Below, in pieces: positions 9,044 through 21,082 of a stretch of 64,000 bases of DNA (its first letter is position 1; each line of letters starts with the position of its first letter). The stretch covers positions 145,117 through 209,116 of the forward strand of contig JADNRX010000052.1 of NCBI GenBank assembly GCA_015501595.1, written 5' to 3'. The DNA is from Hymenopellis radicata. Its lineage: Eukaryota > Basidiomycota > Agaricomycetes > Agaricales > Physalacriaceae. A program made the position numbers and the translations under genes. The notes under the pieces are model-generated. The model worked only from the letters and a program-made list of their open reading frames with translations, was not told where the DNA came from and searched no databases.

Positions 9044-11398
9044 ATGCCTCCGCGAGTAAAACCAGCGCCGACGCCGCCAGACCCAGCGCCCGAGCCCCGC
9101 AAAACGACGAGACAGGCCGCCAAGCTCGCCGTGGCCCGTATTGCGGCCAGTGTGCAGGAATTGGAGAGCGTAGCGGACGATGAGGCATTGGCGCCTGTAC
9201 GAGCTTTTCTACCTCAGTTTCTGCCTTTGATTGATCTTGACAGCCCGCGAAACGGCGTGCAGTTGACTACGACGACGATTTACCAAGAACGAAGCGTACG
9301 CGGACGGGCTCGCCACCTAAACTTGTCCAAGCCTATCCTCAGCAACCAGGCGCAGCTGCCTACCCGCCTCCGGTTCCAGGACAGTACCCTCGAGTGCCCA
9401 GTATGAACTACGAAGGCCGAATGCCCAATGGTCTCATAGTCTGTCTTTCATCGTCCTTTACCCAAGTTTTTCATTAATAAGCTAAATCTAAGGCGCCCTC
9501 GCAAGCTGGTATCCGATTACCTCCGCCGCCAATCAGCCACGTCCAAAGCCATGTTCAGGCAGGCGGCATAGGACGATCGTCGTACCCCGCTCGATACAAT
9601 GGCCAAAATGGGCAGGCGTACTACTCTGGGGCGTATAGCGAGGGTCGAGGACACAGCGAATGGCGTGGCTGCGGCTTCGTATCCACAGGCTCATGTGGGC
9701 ATTGCTATTTTTTGTGTGTACATCAGCTGCTGACTGACGGAATGTAGGGCGGTTCGTCGGGTTACAATACGATCCAAGTTAACACTCACGTCAACATTTA
9801 TCCCAATCATATGGAAGGTCTTCCACCCAACGAACGAGATCTCGCCCAAACCTTGCCAGAACCCCATCAACGCGCTGCTGACTACTTTGCATACGACTCT
9901 CGGCCTCCTCCGCCATACAGCGCTTCTCAAAACGCCGCACGCGCCGATCCCAATCAGGTTCGCACATGGCTTCTATCACCGCATTGGATGCATTCACCAT
10001 TGACATCTTTTCCTAGAACATATCCTCTTCTCGTCTGCCGGGATCACAGCAACTTCGGGCAGAGTATGCTCAACAGTTTTACGCTGACGGCAACCCTCGG
10101 CGTCCGGACATGCAGGCCGCTGCAGGTGCAGGGTATCAGTATTATAATGGCGGCGGTCCGGCGGGCGAAGTCTGGCCGCAGCTTCAGTCTGGGCAGGCAT
10201 CACGCTCGCAGCCTCGATCTTACCAGGACCCTTCCGTGGATCAAGCTGGCGTCTCGGCGTATCCTCATCAAGGGTACAATATACCTAACGGTAGTGAATT
10301 TATGCGACGGGTTTGTTGTCTCAGTTTCTCTATCAAGATGAGATTCATCGTTGACCTTAGGACTCCAGAGGATACTCGCAGATAGACCAGCAGTTCATGT
10401 TCAACGAACAGGTTCAGCAGTCTATGCGCAGAGTAGGTAACCTCTCATCCTCTTGCACAGATGCATTTTACATTTTCTATAGGACTCCCAGGGCTACATA
10501 CAAAGCACACAGTATCCGCAAAACACCCAGGCTATGCGAAGGGTTTGTGCTATTTTCACTGTTCTTGAAACAATCTCATGTTCATCAGGAATCCCAAAGT
10601 TACTTGGCTAATGACCAACAGTATCCCAGCGGTGGGCAGTACACTCCTTCCATGGGCAATACGTCCTCTGGCGGGTCACGAGTACAGGTCTGTATCTCTC
10701 TTCTTTGAATGCAGCTAAGTTGAATTTCGTTCTTAGCCTAGTCCTACGGAGTACAGTAATCTCCAGATGACCTATCCCAACCAAGGGTATTCGCGGTCGA
10801 ACAGTATCAGCAGCGCCTCGAATCTTCAGGTAAGCATTTTGTTATCATTCGTGAGACGGGTGCTCAACGTGTTTCAGTCGACTCCTTCTCCATTGTCCAG
10901 TTATGATGCAGTGCGAGCGGTAAGATCTCGACGTGAATCAGAACGCGCACTGACGATGCTATCAGGCGTCTACATATGCTCCGACACCATCAGTGTCGTC
11001 GCAAGGGGGACCGCAGACCCCAGTTGTTCCAAGCTCGTTCGACAATCAATCCTGCTATCCATACGATTATGAGGAAGGCGAAGACTTGACACTCGTATAC
11101 AACAACTTGTCCGATGTCGTTGCGGTAAGAATTATGCGTTTATCTATGTTCCTTTCTTACTGTCTTCTAGGATCGCCTGCACGCCATTGAAAAAGGTCTC
11201 CAGCTTCTAAGCAACAGCCAAAAGAAACGCATATATTTGTCGCCTGCTTTCATGGAGTACAATGGCGCACAGAAAGGCGGCAATGTTGTGCTGGACGATA
11301 TTCGGGACTACTGTTTGAGGAAGGTGAAGAAGGGGCGCTCGGACCTGAGTGCAGAATTGAGGGCGGTGGAGAGCGCCAGGCAGGAAGACATGTATTGA
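9044..11398 (+). CDS. Gln/Pro/Ser/Tyr-rich protein, many short exons
   Basis: ATG at 9044 begins MPPRVKPAPTPPDPAPEPRK. A first intron at about 9197-9242 restores the frame into KRRAVDYDDDLPRTKRTRTG, a basic likely nuclear localisation region. About nine more short introns separate exons rich in Q, P, S, Y and G; repeated QSYL/QGY-type pieces around 10380-10700 look like small duplicated exons (DSRGYSQ, DSQGYIQ, ESQSYLA). A more ordered C-terminus follows (EGEDLTLVYNNLSDVVA, then DRLHAIEKGLQLLSNSQKKRIYLSP) and ends at the TGA at 11396-11398. The composition resembles fungal transcription co-regulators or RNA-binding scaffolds, but no defining domain is visible, so the function is unknown. The consistent splice frames argue for a real gene. 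Confidence 0.7.
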
Positions 11399-11575
11399 GT
11401 GTACGATACCGATGAAGTGATGACCTGAAGCGCAATCATTTTTACTGTATAGTTATAGTTTCGTAGTTTACCATGGCTTATATATAGGAACATTTTATCT
11501 TGAGCGTGCAGCGGGACGCCCCGAAGTCCATGTTGAGGAAGGCGCAGGAGAAGGGTTGGCCGCTGCGTCTGAACT

Positions 11576-13287
11576 TCACAAACTTTGACGCACTCCAGCA
11601 CAACTCAAAGCCATCCGAGTCCCCAGTAATGTCCATGTATTGTGCGTTTTAAGTACTATAATACTAATATTGATACGGATACCCTTATTGAAAATGTTCT
11701 CGGGGTCATACTTTCGCTTCAACGCTTCAACATGTCTAAAGTCTCTTCTTCGTAGAAGTCCTCCGCCGGACTCCCCGCAAGAAGATAATTCGGATAGTTT
11801 TTCACAACGTCAATCCCCTCCCCTCGCGCCGCATTATGTATCCTCTCAACGCAATCGCGCATATACCCCGCATTCTCTTCTGCCTGTCCGGGAAGCGTCT
11901 CTGGCTGGTCGATTACAATAGCTATTACGCTCAACGTGTCGCGTCCAGCAGGGGGCCACACACCCTTGGTTTCTGGGGTCGTGGCGAAGGCGGTGTGCAT
12001 GAAAGGCTGGTAGAAGAGGGTCGCGCCTTGGAAGCGCTCCCCGTCCGGACGCGAGCGTAGTTCGGCGGCCCAGTCTGCACCGGCTTTGAACACGGAGGGG
12101 CCAAGTGAGGAGAGCGCGGCGCCGGTGAACTGCCACGAGGTGGAGGGCTTGGACGCTGTAAAAGGCCGTCTGGTAGGGTGTCAAGCTTGTTCAGATATAA
12201 GTAGTCGTAGATGGGTACGTACCTTGAACGAATGTTGCCTCCTCGAATGAAAGCACGCCAGTACGGTCATGGACTAGTGCGTGATCCCATGCCCAGCCGA
12301 ACACGCCGGCCGTTTGGCAAACTCCCCAACGTCTTCTCCTTCGACGCCAACGACAAAGGGCAACAGAGCGCACACTGGACCGACGTTGGGAACGGCTATT
12401 ATAGACTGCAAGCACCATTCAATAGCTAAGTTTTACAAGATGATGTCCCCTACCAGGATGGCGCTGATGCGGGAATCTGTGTTCTCTGTGGACAACTTCT
12501 CGACATGTTTGGCTAGGACTTCAAGCTTGTCGACAGAATATAGCATATAGCCGCCATAAACGCTGGGAGGTTTCGGAATAGCATTTACGACAATCTCAGT
12601 GATCACTTGAGAAGAAGTTAACAGAGTAAGATACAACCTTTCGTCACTCACCTCCAAAACTAAACCCAGCACCCCTCATAGCTTGAGCAAGTTGGGGATC
12701 TTCACTTGCCCAGATGACCCGACCGTCGGCCAGAACAAGTTGATAGTCGATGACGTTGTTCGTCGCAAGACCATACATGTTGGTGAGATAGCAGAGACCA
12801 CCACCGGTCAGGAAGCCACCGACTCCGACAGGCGCGAGGCGTCCGCCCATTACTGTCACAGGAGACGGCGCGAGTACTTCGTACACCCTACGCCAAGGCT
12901 GCCCTGGTCCAAGCACAACTTGCTGCTTGCTCTCGTCATAGTCCACTCTATACTCCAGTTCAGTAAGTACATATACTGAAAGCAATAGAGCGCATACTTG
13001 TTTAAATGGCCTAAATCCAGAATAACCTCGTCAGACTGCGACAGCGCTGTTCCGCCTGAGCGCACGGCGAAATCTATCTTGTGCTTCCCGAGCCATAGGA
13101 TAGCGGCGGACGTATCCGCAGTGGTCTTTGGCTGCAGCACGACCTTGGGATCCTTCCTCGAGTGACAGCCCCAGGTGCGGGTCGCCATGTCCCAGGCATC
13201 CTCGGGCTGCACGACGTCTGGTTTGTGGAGGATGTCTCCAGTGAATTCGGAATCTGTGAGTTCGACGAGATGGGCGCTGAATGCCAT
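11576..13287 (-). CDS. FAD-linked oxidoreductase, berberine-bridge-like family
   Basis: ATG at 13287 (MAFSAHLVELTDSEFTGDIL). The FAD-binding PCMH domain is clear (VVLQPKTTADTSAAILWLGK, FAVRSGGTALSQSDEVILDL, GGRLAPVGVGGFLTGGGLCY, GLATNNVIDYQLVLADGRVIWAS). A substrate domain follows, then a berberine-like C-terminus containing ENAGYMRDCVERIHNAA, NYPNYLLAGSPAEDFY and LKRKYDPENIFN. Such enzymes oxidise alkaloids, carbohydrates or other secondary substrates using O2. The His of the usual RSGGH motif, which carries the covalent flavin, is Thr here. No signal peptide is seen, although many family members are secreted. Around 12310 the frame appears to lose one A in a run (GCCAAACGGCC), so either a sequencing error or a frameshift is present. 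The exact C-terminal end is uncertain. Confidence 0.8.
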
Positions 13288-14104
13288 GGTGCGAATGATC
13301 AGCCGAGAGGAGGGGAGATAGCCACAGCAGCACTTATATATTACATGAGGACATGTATTCGCCTCCGTGCCGAAGGCCGCCAGTACGAACGAAGAAGGCG
13401 GCATTTGAATGGAGACCATGAACCGCCGAACGTAAGCCCTATAACTCGTCCAGTACTATGGTGATCAGCTGAGCAGTAGATGGAGTCCGATATACATTCC
13501 AAGCCCCCCCCAGTTCTACTTGAATTCGAGATTCGTAGGCTCGATGAAGAGACTGCTGTAAGCCGTAAGAGCGATGATCTGGGCGAGGGTAGGCCATAAG
13601 TCATATAGGCATTCTTGGTAGTTGACTTCTCTGTAATGTAGACCCAGAGATGGTGTCATACATTCGAAATCACGCAAATGGACATTTAAAGCCAATGACC
13701 TCCGCCGAAGACTGCGGCGCTTTCACAGCAAGTTTTTGCGATAGAGCAAGCCAAGACGAGTAGAAGCTCAGAGGAGCGGCGTTATCATCTGACGGACGTG
13801 AAAGGTGGGTTATTATCTGCAAGAATGCAGTTTTGTGCCTTCAGATGTTCTTGCGGACGTGTGCAGCGCCTGCGAGAACATCGCAACAGTCGCAGCAGCA
13901 AAGTTTATGACGGGATTCGGTCTAACCCAGGTACCGGATCACTATGCCACGTGAGCGGAATCAAATGCTATAAGTATGAACAAGTTCGTGTTGAACTTCA
14001 ACCACGTACATCTGATTGTGGCAATCCTCTTCACGACGCTAACGACCCTCCCGACGCTGTTACCTTTTTCTATCTTGCCCTCTGATACTCTATAGATTCC
14101 TCTC
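13288..14104. other. Divergent intergenic region between the FAD oxidase and the PPTase-like gene
   Basis: About 800 bp without a supportable gene. It should contain both promoters. A C-run (CCCCCCCC) lies near 13505. No TATA element or clear operator was recognised. Confidence 0.45.
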
Positions 14105-15308
14105 ATGTCTCACCAATCTATGCCTGGCCCGAGTAACCCCCCATACGCGCCGATGTCTGGCCAACAAGCTACAGGCTTAGCCCAGCCTCACCCCGGCATA
14201 CAACCGCCACCAGGTGTGCATCCGCAGATCTTGCGCAATCCACAAGAGTTTCCTATTCTTATCTGGATGCTGTCTCTCAACCGCGAGTACTCACTCGAGG
14301 TGCGTTGTTCCATAAACGAACATCCAGAAGACTGAGCGCTGTGCAGGAATATGAAGCCTGCTATAACTTTCTCAGGGAATTTGTTCCCCATGTTACACTC
14401 CCCACACATAACCCGGAAGATGCCAATTCGTTTCGTGCGCCTAGTCATTATGATCCGCGGTCCTGTTTGACCTCCTCCATTGTTAGGATTCTGCATCACA
14501 CAACTTCTTCCAGTACTCATGATGCGCCACCGGCGCATTCCACGTTCCAAGTGGCGCGATTGTATATCACCCAATGGAAAACACTGGATAGAACAGGTGC
14601 GTGTTGTTGAAATGTCACGAATTATCATTCACGTTGCCGCCACGCTAGATGCCAGACGGAATGCCTCCCGAAAAGTTTCTGCACTCGATGATTGGTTATC
14701 ACATCGAGTGCGGTCCCTCCCTCTGTGGCATAGCTATGACCCAAGGCTTCCAAAAGCGCGTGATCAACATCGGTCTGGGTATCAAGCAAATTGCTGTGCA
14801 TCCTCGTGGAATCACTGTCCCGGACTTTATTGAGTCGATGAGGCATAAAGTGGGTCCTATTTCCATTCGTGGGACACGCTCATCATTTAATCCGACTGCT
14901 CTACAGCTTACCTCCACAGAGTTTGGGCTAATCCCTCTGGACCAGGGCGACGAAGTTGCGCTGCGGCGTGTCTTCATATTACTGTGTCTGAAAGAAGCGT
15001 ACATACACGCCATTGGTCAGCCTCCGGGGTTTGACTATTCCCGTTTGGAATTCAACGTGCCCGCTGAGAAGGCATGGGGCGATGGGCATCCTCTGCAAGG
15101 CTGGGAGTTCCGGTTGTGGAATGCGAATTTGGGCGTTGCCCGTGAGGACCGGATCGTGGAGGAGCTGTACATCTGCGTTTGTGCGTTCTTCCGCGGCACG
15201 AAGGAATCCTGTTTCATTTGGAACGATGAGAAGCGCAAGTTAGATTCGTGGGTCCAGTTTGTGGACATTGATCAGATGATGAAGGTCATTCCCAAGTTGG
15301 CGGCGTAG
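14105..15308 (+). CDS. 4'-phosphopantetheinyl transferase-like protein (probably divergent or inactive)
   Basis: ATG at 14105; a Pro/Gln-rich lead of about 45 residues is followed by NPQEFPILIWMLSLNREYSLE. Introns are visible at about 14300-14345 and at 14595-14648 (GTGCGT to CGCTAG). The C-terminal half resembles the Sfp/AcpS superfamily: CLKEAYIHAIGQPPGFDYSR matches the WxxKEAxxKAxGxGxxxDxxxxxF signature, and GHPLQGWEFRLWNA matches the following strand. Active enzymes transfer phosphopantetheine from CoA to carrier proteins. The segment aligned with the metal-binding GxDxE motif reads IGLGIKQI, so the acidic ligands appear to be missing. The gene could be a divergent paralogue with a lost or changed activity. 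Assignment is by pattern, moderate confidence. Confidence 0.55.
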
Positions 15309-16060
15309 AATGAAAATGATATGAAAGTAATGTGTACGGAAACGAGGAACTGATTTCCTGTTGTACGATACCCTGTAGTGGCGCAATTAGCTGGTTCCTC
15401 TAGCGATGTTATGTTTAACCCAGTATGTACATGTAGGTATGTGTGTATTGCTGCTGTAGTTACCTTGTCTATATGTATGAACAATGTATGCTTTGGTGGA
15501 CTTGTCTTTACCTTTGATCAACCTTTGACTCATGATGGCCTAGGTGTTAACATACATTAATCGATAATCGGTCACTACGAAGATGAGTACTTATATTGCT
15601 GCCTCTAAGTAACATGCCTAGAGAGGCTGCAGTGACCACTGCGAACTGACTGTGAGTAAGGACAAAGACTTATCACACAGGTGAAAAAGATTGGAGGGAG
15701 GACAGAGCGGACGAATTTTTGAAAAACTGAACAAATTGTTGAACAGTTCTAACTTCTCTAGACTTCCAAGTTAAGTCCCTTCCTGACGCTCTCAATAACG
15801 CACTCTCAGTTTTTTACTATGTCTTAGCCACGCATCTTACAATGCTTCCAAGTTACGTACTTAGTAGTCGATCACCAAAAGGTTTCTTCCGAACCACCAT
15901 CTTCAGCCGCGTCATTGGGCTCTCCAAGGCGTCCACTCAAGTCGTCTGGAATCTGCCATCTCATAGGGTAGGTGCGTACTTACGCCTTCTCAAACACGTC
16001 CTTACCATTTCTTTTAGTGGGCACTTTAAATTCCTGCTGTTCGAGCGGTTTGCGTCCGGG
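15309..16060. other. Intergenic, nothing recognised
   Basis: AT-rich, with short frames only. It presumably includes the 3' UTR of the PPTase-like gene and the promoter of the F-box gene. A plus-strand frame at 15842 runs into the F-box gene, but its N-terminal 73 codons have no counterpart in the neighbouring paralogue. Confidence 0.45.
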
Positions 16061-17988
16061 ATGCAGCAGATTGCGTCCCAATGCACCAATTGTGGTGCTT
16101 TCACCAGACGGAGTCTCCAGCACGAAGAGGAATACCAGAGCTCTGTGCTCCTCGAGCGGCTCCGTACGTCGAATTTCCCAGCAGCGGACGAGGAGATCTC
16201 GCACGTCCGACACACCATTTTACCCACTGTCTCCGACGACATATCATCCATCGAATCCAAACTCGCATCCCTTCGGGAGGTCATCACGTCGATGGAGGAA
16301 GAACGAGGGAGATTGATAACCGTCCAGAAGAGGTACAACAACCTCATTTCCTTGCATCGCACTCTCCCCTTGGAAATCTGGTCGCAAATATTCCTGTACA
16401 CGATTTCTAACGCCTCCGATTCAAACGCGTTTGACGCGTCTGGGTCCATATGGCAGCTCAGCCACGTCTGTCAGAGATGGCGAAACGTCGCTTTGTCCCT
16501 TCATTCGTTTTGGTCGACTATGGATATTCGTTTTCCGAAAGCGGCGAAGCATGAAGGAGATGTGCAGTTGGAGACGGTTATTCAGCGTTCCCGCCAAGGA
16601 TCATTGCACATATCTCTAAGCGACGACCCATCATATGGGCAGACGTCGAACTCTGATATCATAAACCGCATGCTCGAAATCGTCCTCACAGAATCGTATC
16701 GGTGGCGGGAATTTCATCTGTCAGATTGGCGAGGGGGGTTCCATATGCTCTACGCACCACTTCATAATCGGCTTCCTCGCCTTGAGGCCGTGGGCCTCTA
16801 TTGCGCTCCGCTCGAGCTGGAGGAACACTCAGTGGTCTCTGTCTTCAAAGACTGTCCTCATCTTAAGAAATTGACTCTGGGTGGAGGTACGCTGGGCGTT
16901 GAATTTCCATGGGATCAAATCACGGAGCTAGACCTTTCTTGTATGGACTTCGATGGTGACGATGAGGAGCGCAGGGCATGTATGCGTTTGATTGGACAGT
17001 GTCCATCGCTGGAGGTCCTCTCTACACCTTACTCGGATTCGGAAGACGACGAATCGGCGGACACCCCGATCACCTGCTCGAATATGAGCAAGCTCGATGC
17101 CCTCTCGGTGCCCGTCATCAATGCTCTCACGCTTCCTCGTCTACGGGAGGCTTCCATTCATCCTGACCCTGGCACGGCCGATATTCTGTATTCATTTAAA
17201 CGACTACTCATTCGTTCCAGTTGTTTGAGCGCCCTCACCAAACTTTCGCTTGCCAATGTACCGCTTGCTGCCTCACCCGAACATAGTCTTTTCTCTATCC
17301 TTTCCCAGACACATAGTCTCACCGTGCTCGACCTGGCTGTATCCATACTGCAGTGGTGGGTCGCGACCGCCCCGCCACTGTTCCCGCCTCATTCTGCCGG
17401 TGTTTGGCCTTGTTTGGCTGCACCATCCGTAGTGTAGCCTAGATTCTCTCATGTCGTAGTCGGTCAGATTCCATCTCTTGCTTTCCCGCCACGACGCGAT
17501 TCCGTGTGCGACGTTCCGCCGGCCCCTCTCCAATACAAGGATTCGACAATGAAACGGATGTTAGCAGCCAGGAACAAATAGTGGCGATCGTGAACTCCCT
17601 GAAGGTCATACTAACGAAAACTGTCACGTTTCTCCCCCTCCTTTCGTCTCTGGACATCCGGATACATAATCACCATGATGCATTGGGCCTACTATATTTT
17701 GGCCCGGTTGGCAGTTTTGCTTCCACACTCAAGGCGCGCTGGAAAGGGGATGATACTGTTGGACTGGCAAGGCTTAGGACATGCCACTTTGCTGTACAGG
17801 CGTGGCATTTGCTGCAAAACAGTGTATTTCGGGATGATGGGGGTTTTGTCCCATATATCTTCAGTGAAGCGGAAAGGCTCATCTTTAATGCGTTGGTTGA
17901 CGATGGGATGGACCTCTCTATACGGGTCACGTCGGATTTAACTGCAAACGTTGGAGGCAATAATGTGGCTTTCGCAGTTCGCAGTTGA
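16061..17988 (+). CDS. F-box/leucine-rich-repeat-like protein 1
   Basis: The start at 16061 (MQQIASQCTNCGAF) was chosen because the paralogue at 18726 begins at the same point with its own Cys pair (CSQCG). Order: a CxxC pair; a coiled coil (about residues 30-85, SIESKLASLREVITSMEEER); an F-box (LHRTLPLEIWSQIFLY, then SIWQLSHVCQRWRNVALSLH); and a long leucine-rich region (SLEVLSTPYSD, LTLPRLREASIHP). F-box proteins recruit substrates to SCF ubiquitin ligases. The frame ends at 17437, but clear homology to the paralogue resumes in another frame at about 17506-17988 (TFLPLLSSLDIRIHN, LKARWKGDDTVGL). A 140-nt intron (17400-17539, GTGTTT to ACAAG) could join them; otherwise the gene is broken here. 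Confidence 0.65.
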
Positions 17989-18725
17989 AACGTGCGTTTC
18001 GGGAACTTAACTCCGCTCATTGAAGGTAGAGATCTTTGTCTGTGTCGAAGAATCTTTCTGACTCTGTGATGACAGCAGTATTTCTACATCTTCAATGGGG
18101 TTTTTGGAAGTCTTGTAAGTGGGGCATGCATGGACTTGGACCTGTTCCTTCTCCACAAATGCTATCTGCGCTTCGATATTGCCACATTATGAAGGATACC
18201 AGGCCTGTTCATTTCATACTATTATAGATTGTCGGCTCCTGCTTGACATGATCATGATTCTGCGATACAACCTAATGAAGCACTTTCTCCGAGAGATGAG
18301 AGGAGGCGCGGCTGTGAAAGCTGATTACGGTTTGGTTTTGTTTCACCACGTTGCTACAAAGCGACAACACTTGCAGACCAACAAGGCTCATGTCAAAGTG
18401 GTCTGGTCTGACAGGTTGGTCAATTTGAAGTTTTTCTACTCTTCACACTTAAGCTACTAGCTAGCACGACTTTGAATACGGGATAGTTACATAGGATCCG
18501 TGATCTGTTGAGAACCCAGTTGATTTGCTGCCGCTCGGCCACCATGCCACGTGCTATCACTATCTCTGACTTTCGACCATCATGTTGGAATACCCTTTCT
18601 GACGCGTTCGACGCCGGATTCACCTTTGATTCCTTGCAACTCCAAATCGATTGAGCTCGGTGCGTGGGTCCTGCTAGCTTTTACGCGTACATATCTGATC
18701 CCAGTTGTAGACGCGACTCGTCGCC
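17989..18725. other. Intergenic between the two F-box genes
   Basis: About 735 bp. Only short frames were seen. No conserved domain, repeat or RNA gene recognised. Confidence 0.45.
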
Positions 18726-20574
18726 ATGTCAGTGTCGCTGTGCTCACAATGTGGGACTATCTCCAAACCTAGTCTTCAGTATACAAACGAACTCGAAACG
18801 TCCATTCTACTCCATAACCTTCGCACATCCAATTTCCCCGCCACAGACCAAGAGTCTTCCCATATCCAGAAGAACATCTTACCCAGTATCGACGCGGACA
18901 TAACCTCCATAACTGCCAAAATCAGGTCCCTTCAAGAAGTCATTACCTCCCTCCAGCAGGAACGAGATGCGTTAACAGTCGTACAAAAAACCTACCGAGG
19001 TCTAATTTCCCCGTGTCGCACTGTACCCCGTGAAATCTGGGAACAAATCTTTTCATACTTCACAAGGATGACCAAGTTGGTGACAAGTGGTTCACTGTTT
19101 CTGACCCGACTTGTTCCATTTGGGACTTGACCAAAGTGTGCCAGACCTGGCGCGCCGTCGCTGTGTCGCTTCACTCGTGCTGGACAAAGTTACACCTCGA
19201 ATTCCCCAAAGACGGCAAGCCGAGCGGAACGTGCAGGCCTTGGAAGTGGTTCTCCAGCGTTCTGGGAAGCACCCTTTGGATATCACACTCCTAAACGACC
19301 ACGCACACCTCGATCCCCCCGACTTCGATCCCTCCTTCAGAAACCGGATGCTCGCGATGGTCCATGCCGAATCGCCTCGATGGCGGGATGCACATTTGAC
19401 TGAACACCGCATGAACTCGGATATCCTATATGCGCCTCTTCGCGGCCGACTTCCCATGCTCGAATCGTTGAACCTATATCTCTCCGGAGATCTCGAAATC
19501 GACAGGCCAGTGGAGCAGCAATTGGTTCTCACTGTTTTCAACGAGTGTCCGCGCCTTACGAAAGTAGTCCTGACCGGAACGCAACTTGTTCAACTTCCAT
19601 GGGCCCAGATCAGAGAGTTGCATCTGGAGGACCTTTGTGGAGTTTGGGTTGATGAAGCTTGCAGGCAGTTTGTGAGCCTGGTCGGTCGTTGTCCCAATCT
19701 GCAGGTTTTCCAGGCGTGTGACTTCGAAGTCGAAGAGAATTTTTCGCCACCTAGCACCATTTGCCCGTCAATTAGGGTCCTAGATACGGCCATCGACTTT
19801 GTCATAGACGGACTCACCCTTCCTCGTTTACAGGAAGTCATACTCACCAAGGATATCAACAATTCTCATGCCAATACCTTGCGTTCTTTTGATCGCCTGC
19901 TGCAGCGCTCCAGTTCCGACAATCTCACCAGCCTCGTAATTCGAGATATCCCTCTCCACGAAACCATCAGTGGCGCCCACAGCCTATACGACATCCTCTC
20001 ACAAATGACACATCTTGCGGTGCTAGATATCCGGGTGTCCATGAAGTGCTTGGACCGCGACGCACCCGACCACCAAGCGATGGCCCAAATTACGAACGTC
20101 TTAGACGCTCTAAGTGTCGCCTCAGAAGACATCGTTACTTTCCTTCCCTGTCTCTCCTCCCTCGACGTTGATTTGAAACACCACAGGGTCCGCCGTCTTC
20201 CTTATTTTGGCCCCTCGGGGACACTTGTTCCGATGCTTAAAGCTCGATGGCAAGGCGATGATATGCGGGGACTCTCAAAGCTCAAGAGATTCCAATTCTC
20301 TCTCAGCGCCCTATGCCAATATCTCGGGAAGTGGCGGCTTTGTCGGAATGCCGACGAAATTGGTAGCAATATTGAATGTGTGTTTGACGACGACGAAGGT
20401 CGTATGCTGCATGACCTTGCGATGGATGGGATGGACGTAGCCATTAGAGTTCGATCCGTTGACACGACTAGAACACTCAGCAGCAAAGTGGTTCTCAAGG
20501 TTCCCGGCGAGCCTTCGCAGCAGGAGGCAAAAGATCAGCTGATAATGACAGAATCCAGACGTTTTCTCTATTAG
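18726..20574 (+). pseudogene. F-box/leucine-rich-repeat-like protein 2, frameshifted paralogue
   Basis: Clear paralogue of the gene at 16061: CSQCG pair; LRTSNFPATDQESSHIQKNI; coiled coil; F-box CRTVPREIWEQIFSYF; then a long LRR-like region ending ESRRFLY. Three frames are needed. The first runs from 18726 to about 19065. The second covers SIWDLTKVCQTWRAVAVSLH (about 19070-19210). The third runs from about 19215 (ERNVQALEVVLQRSGKHPLD) to the stop at 20574. The two shifts lie in the F-box region and no plausible introns cover them. It is therefore either a pseudogene or affected by two indel errors. The long third frame of about 450 codons has otherwise stayed open, so any inactivation is recent. 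Confidence 0.7.
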
Positions 20575-21082
20575 AATTCCAAGTTTGTGATTCGGGCCAG
20601 GATTTGCAGCGGTGGCGAGCACTTCTTCTTGTACAAAATCATCAGAAAAGTTTTGCCAAGTTCTTCATCGGCGCTTCGGTCCGGGCGACCGTCCTGCGAT
20701 TTGCATCCTTCTGCACCTTGTTTCCTACCACGACAACAACAACAACGACGTCGTACAGCAACATGCGCGGCATCCTTCACAGCACGCTTCTCGCCCAAGA
20801 TTTCTTAGTGACTTCGACTTGGGCGAGACTTGACAATGGACGTTAGCACGTATTCTTGCGACTTTTCTCCGAGGACGCGGAGCGTACGCCCACCTGACGG
20901 TCTTGAGTAGCTTGAGTTTGGGCTCGGACACCTCCGATCTTGTGTCTACGGTCCGGCTCAGTCACTTGTTGGCGGAGAAGCGCAGGGAGTATATCATGAG
21001 GTCGCAAAGCTGAAAAAGCCTTATACTGGTCGTCGTCAAATTGGATATTCTGTTCGCGTCCGTATTTCCATCGCGGACAGCC
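20575..21082. other. Intergenic; possible small coding remnant
   Basis: A plus-strand stretch at about 20880-20995 reads GSDTSDLVSTVRLSHLLAEK and ends at a stop, which looks protein-like but has no start or family. A short CAACAACAACAACGACG run lies near 20732. The promoter of the GH35 gene should be here. Confidence 0.35.

Noticed and set aside
15842..16060. Upstream extension of F-box gene 1 by 73 codons
   Set aside because: No counterpart in the paralogue, whose start aligns with the ATG at 16061.
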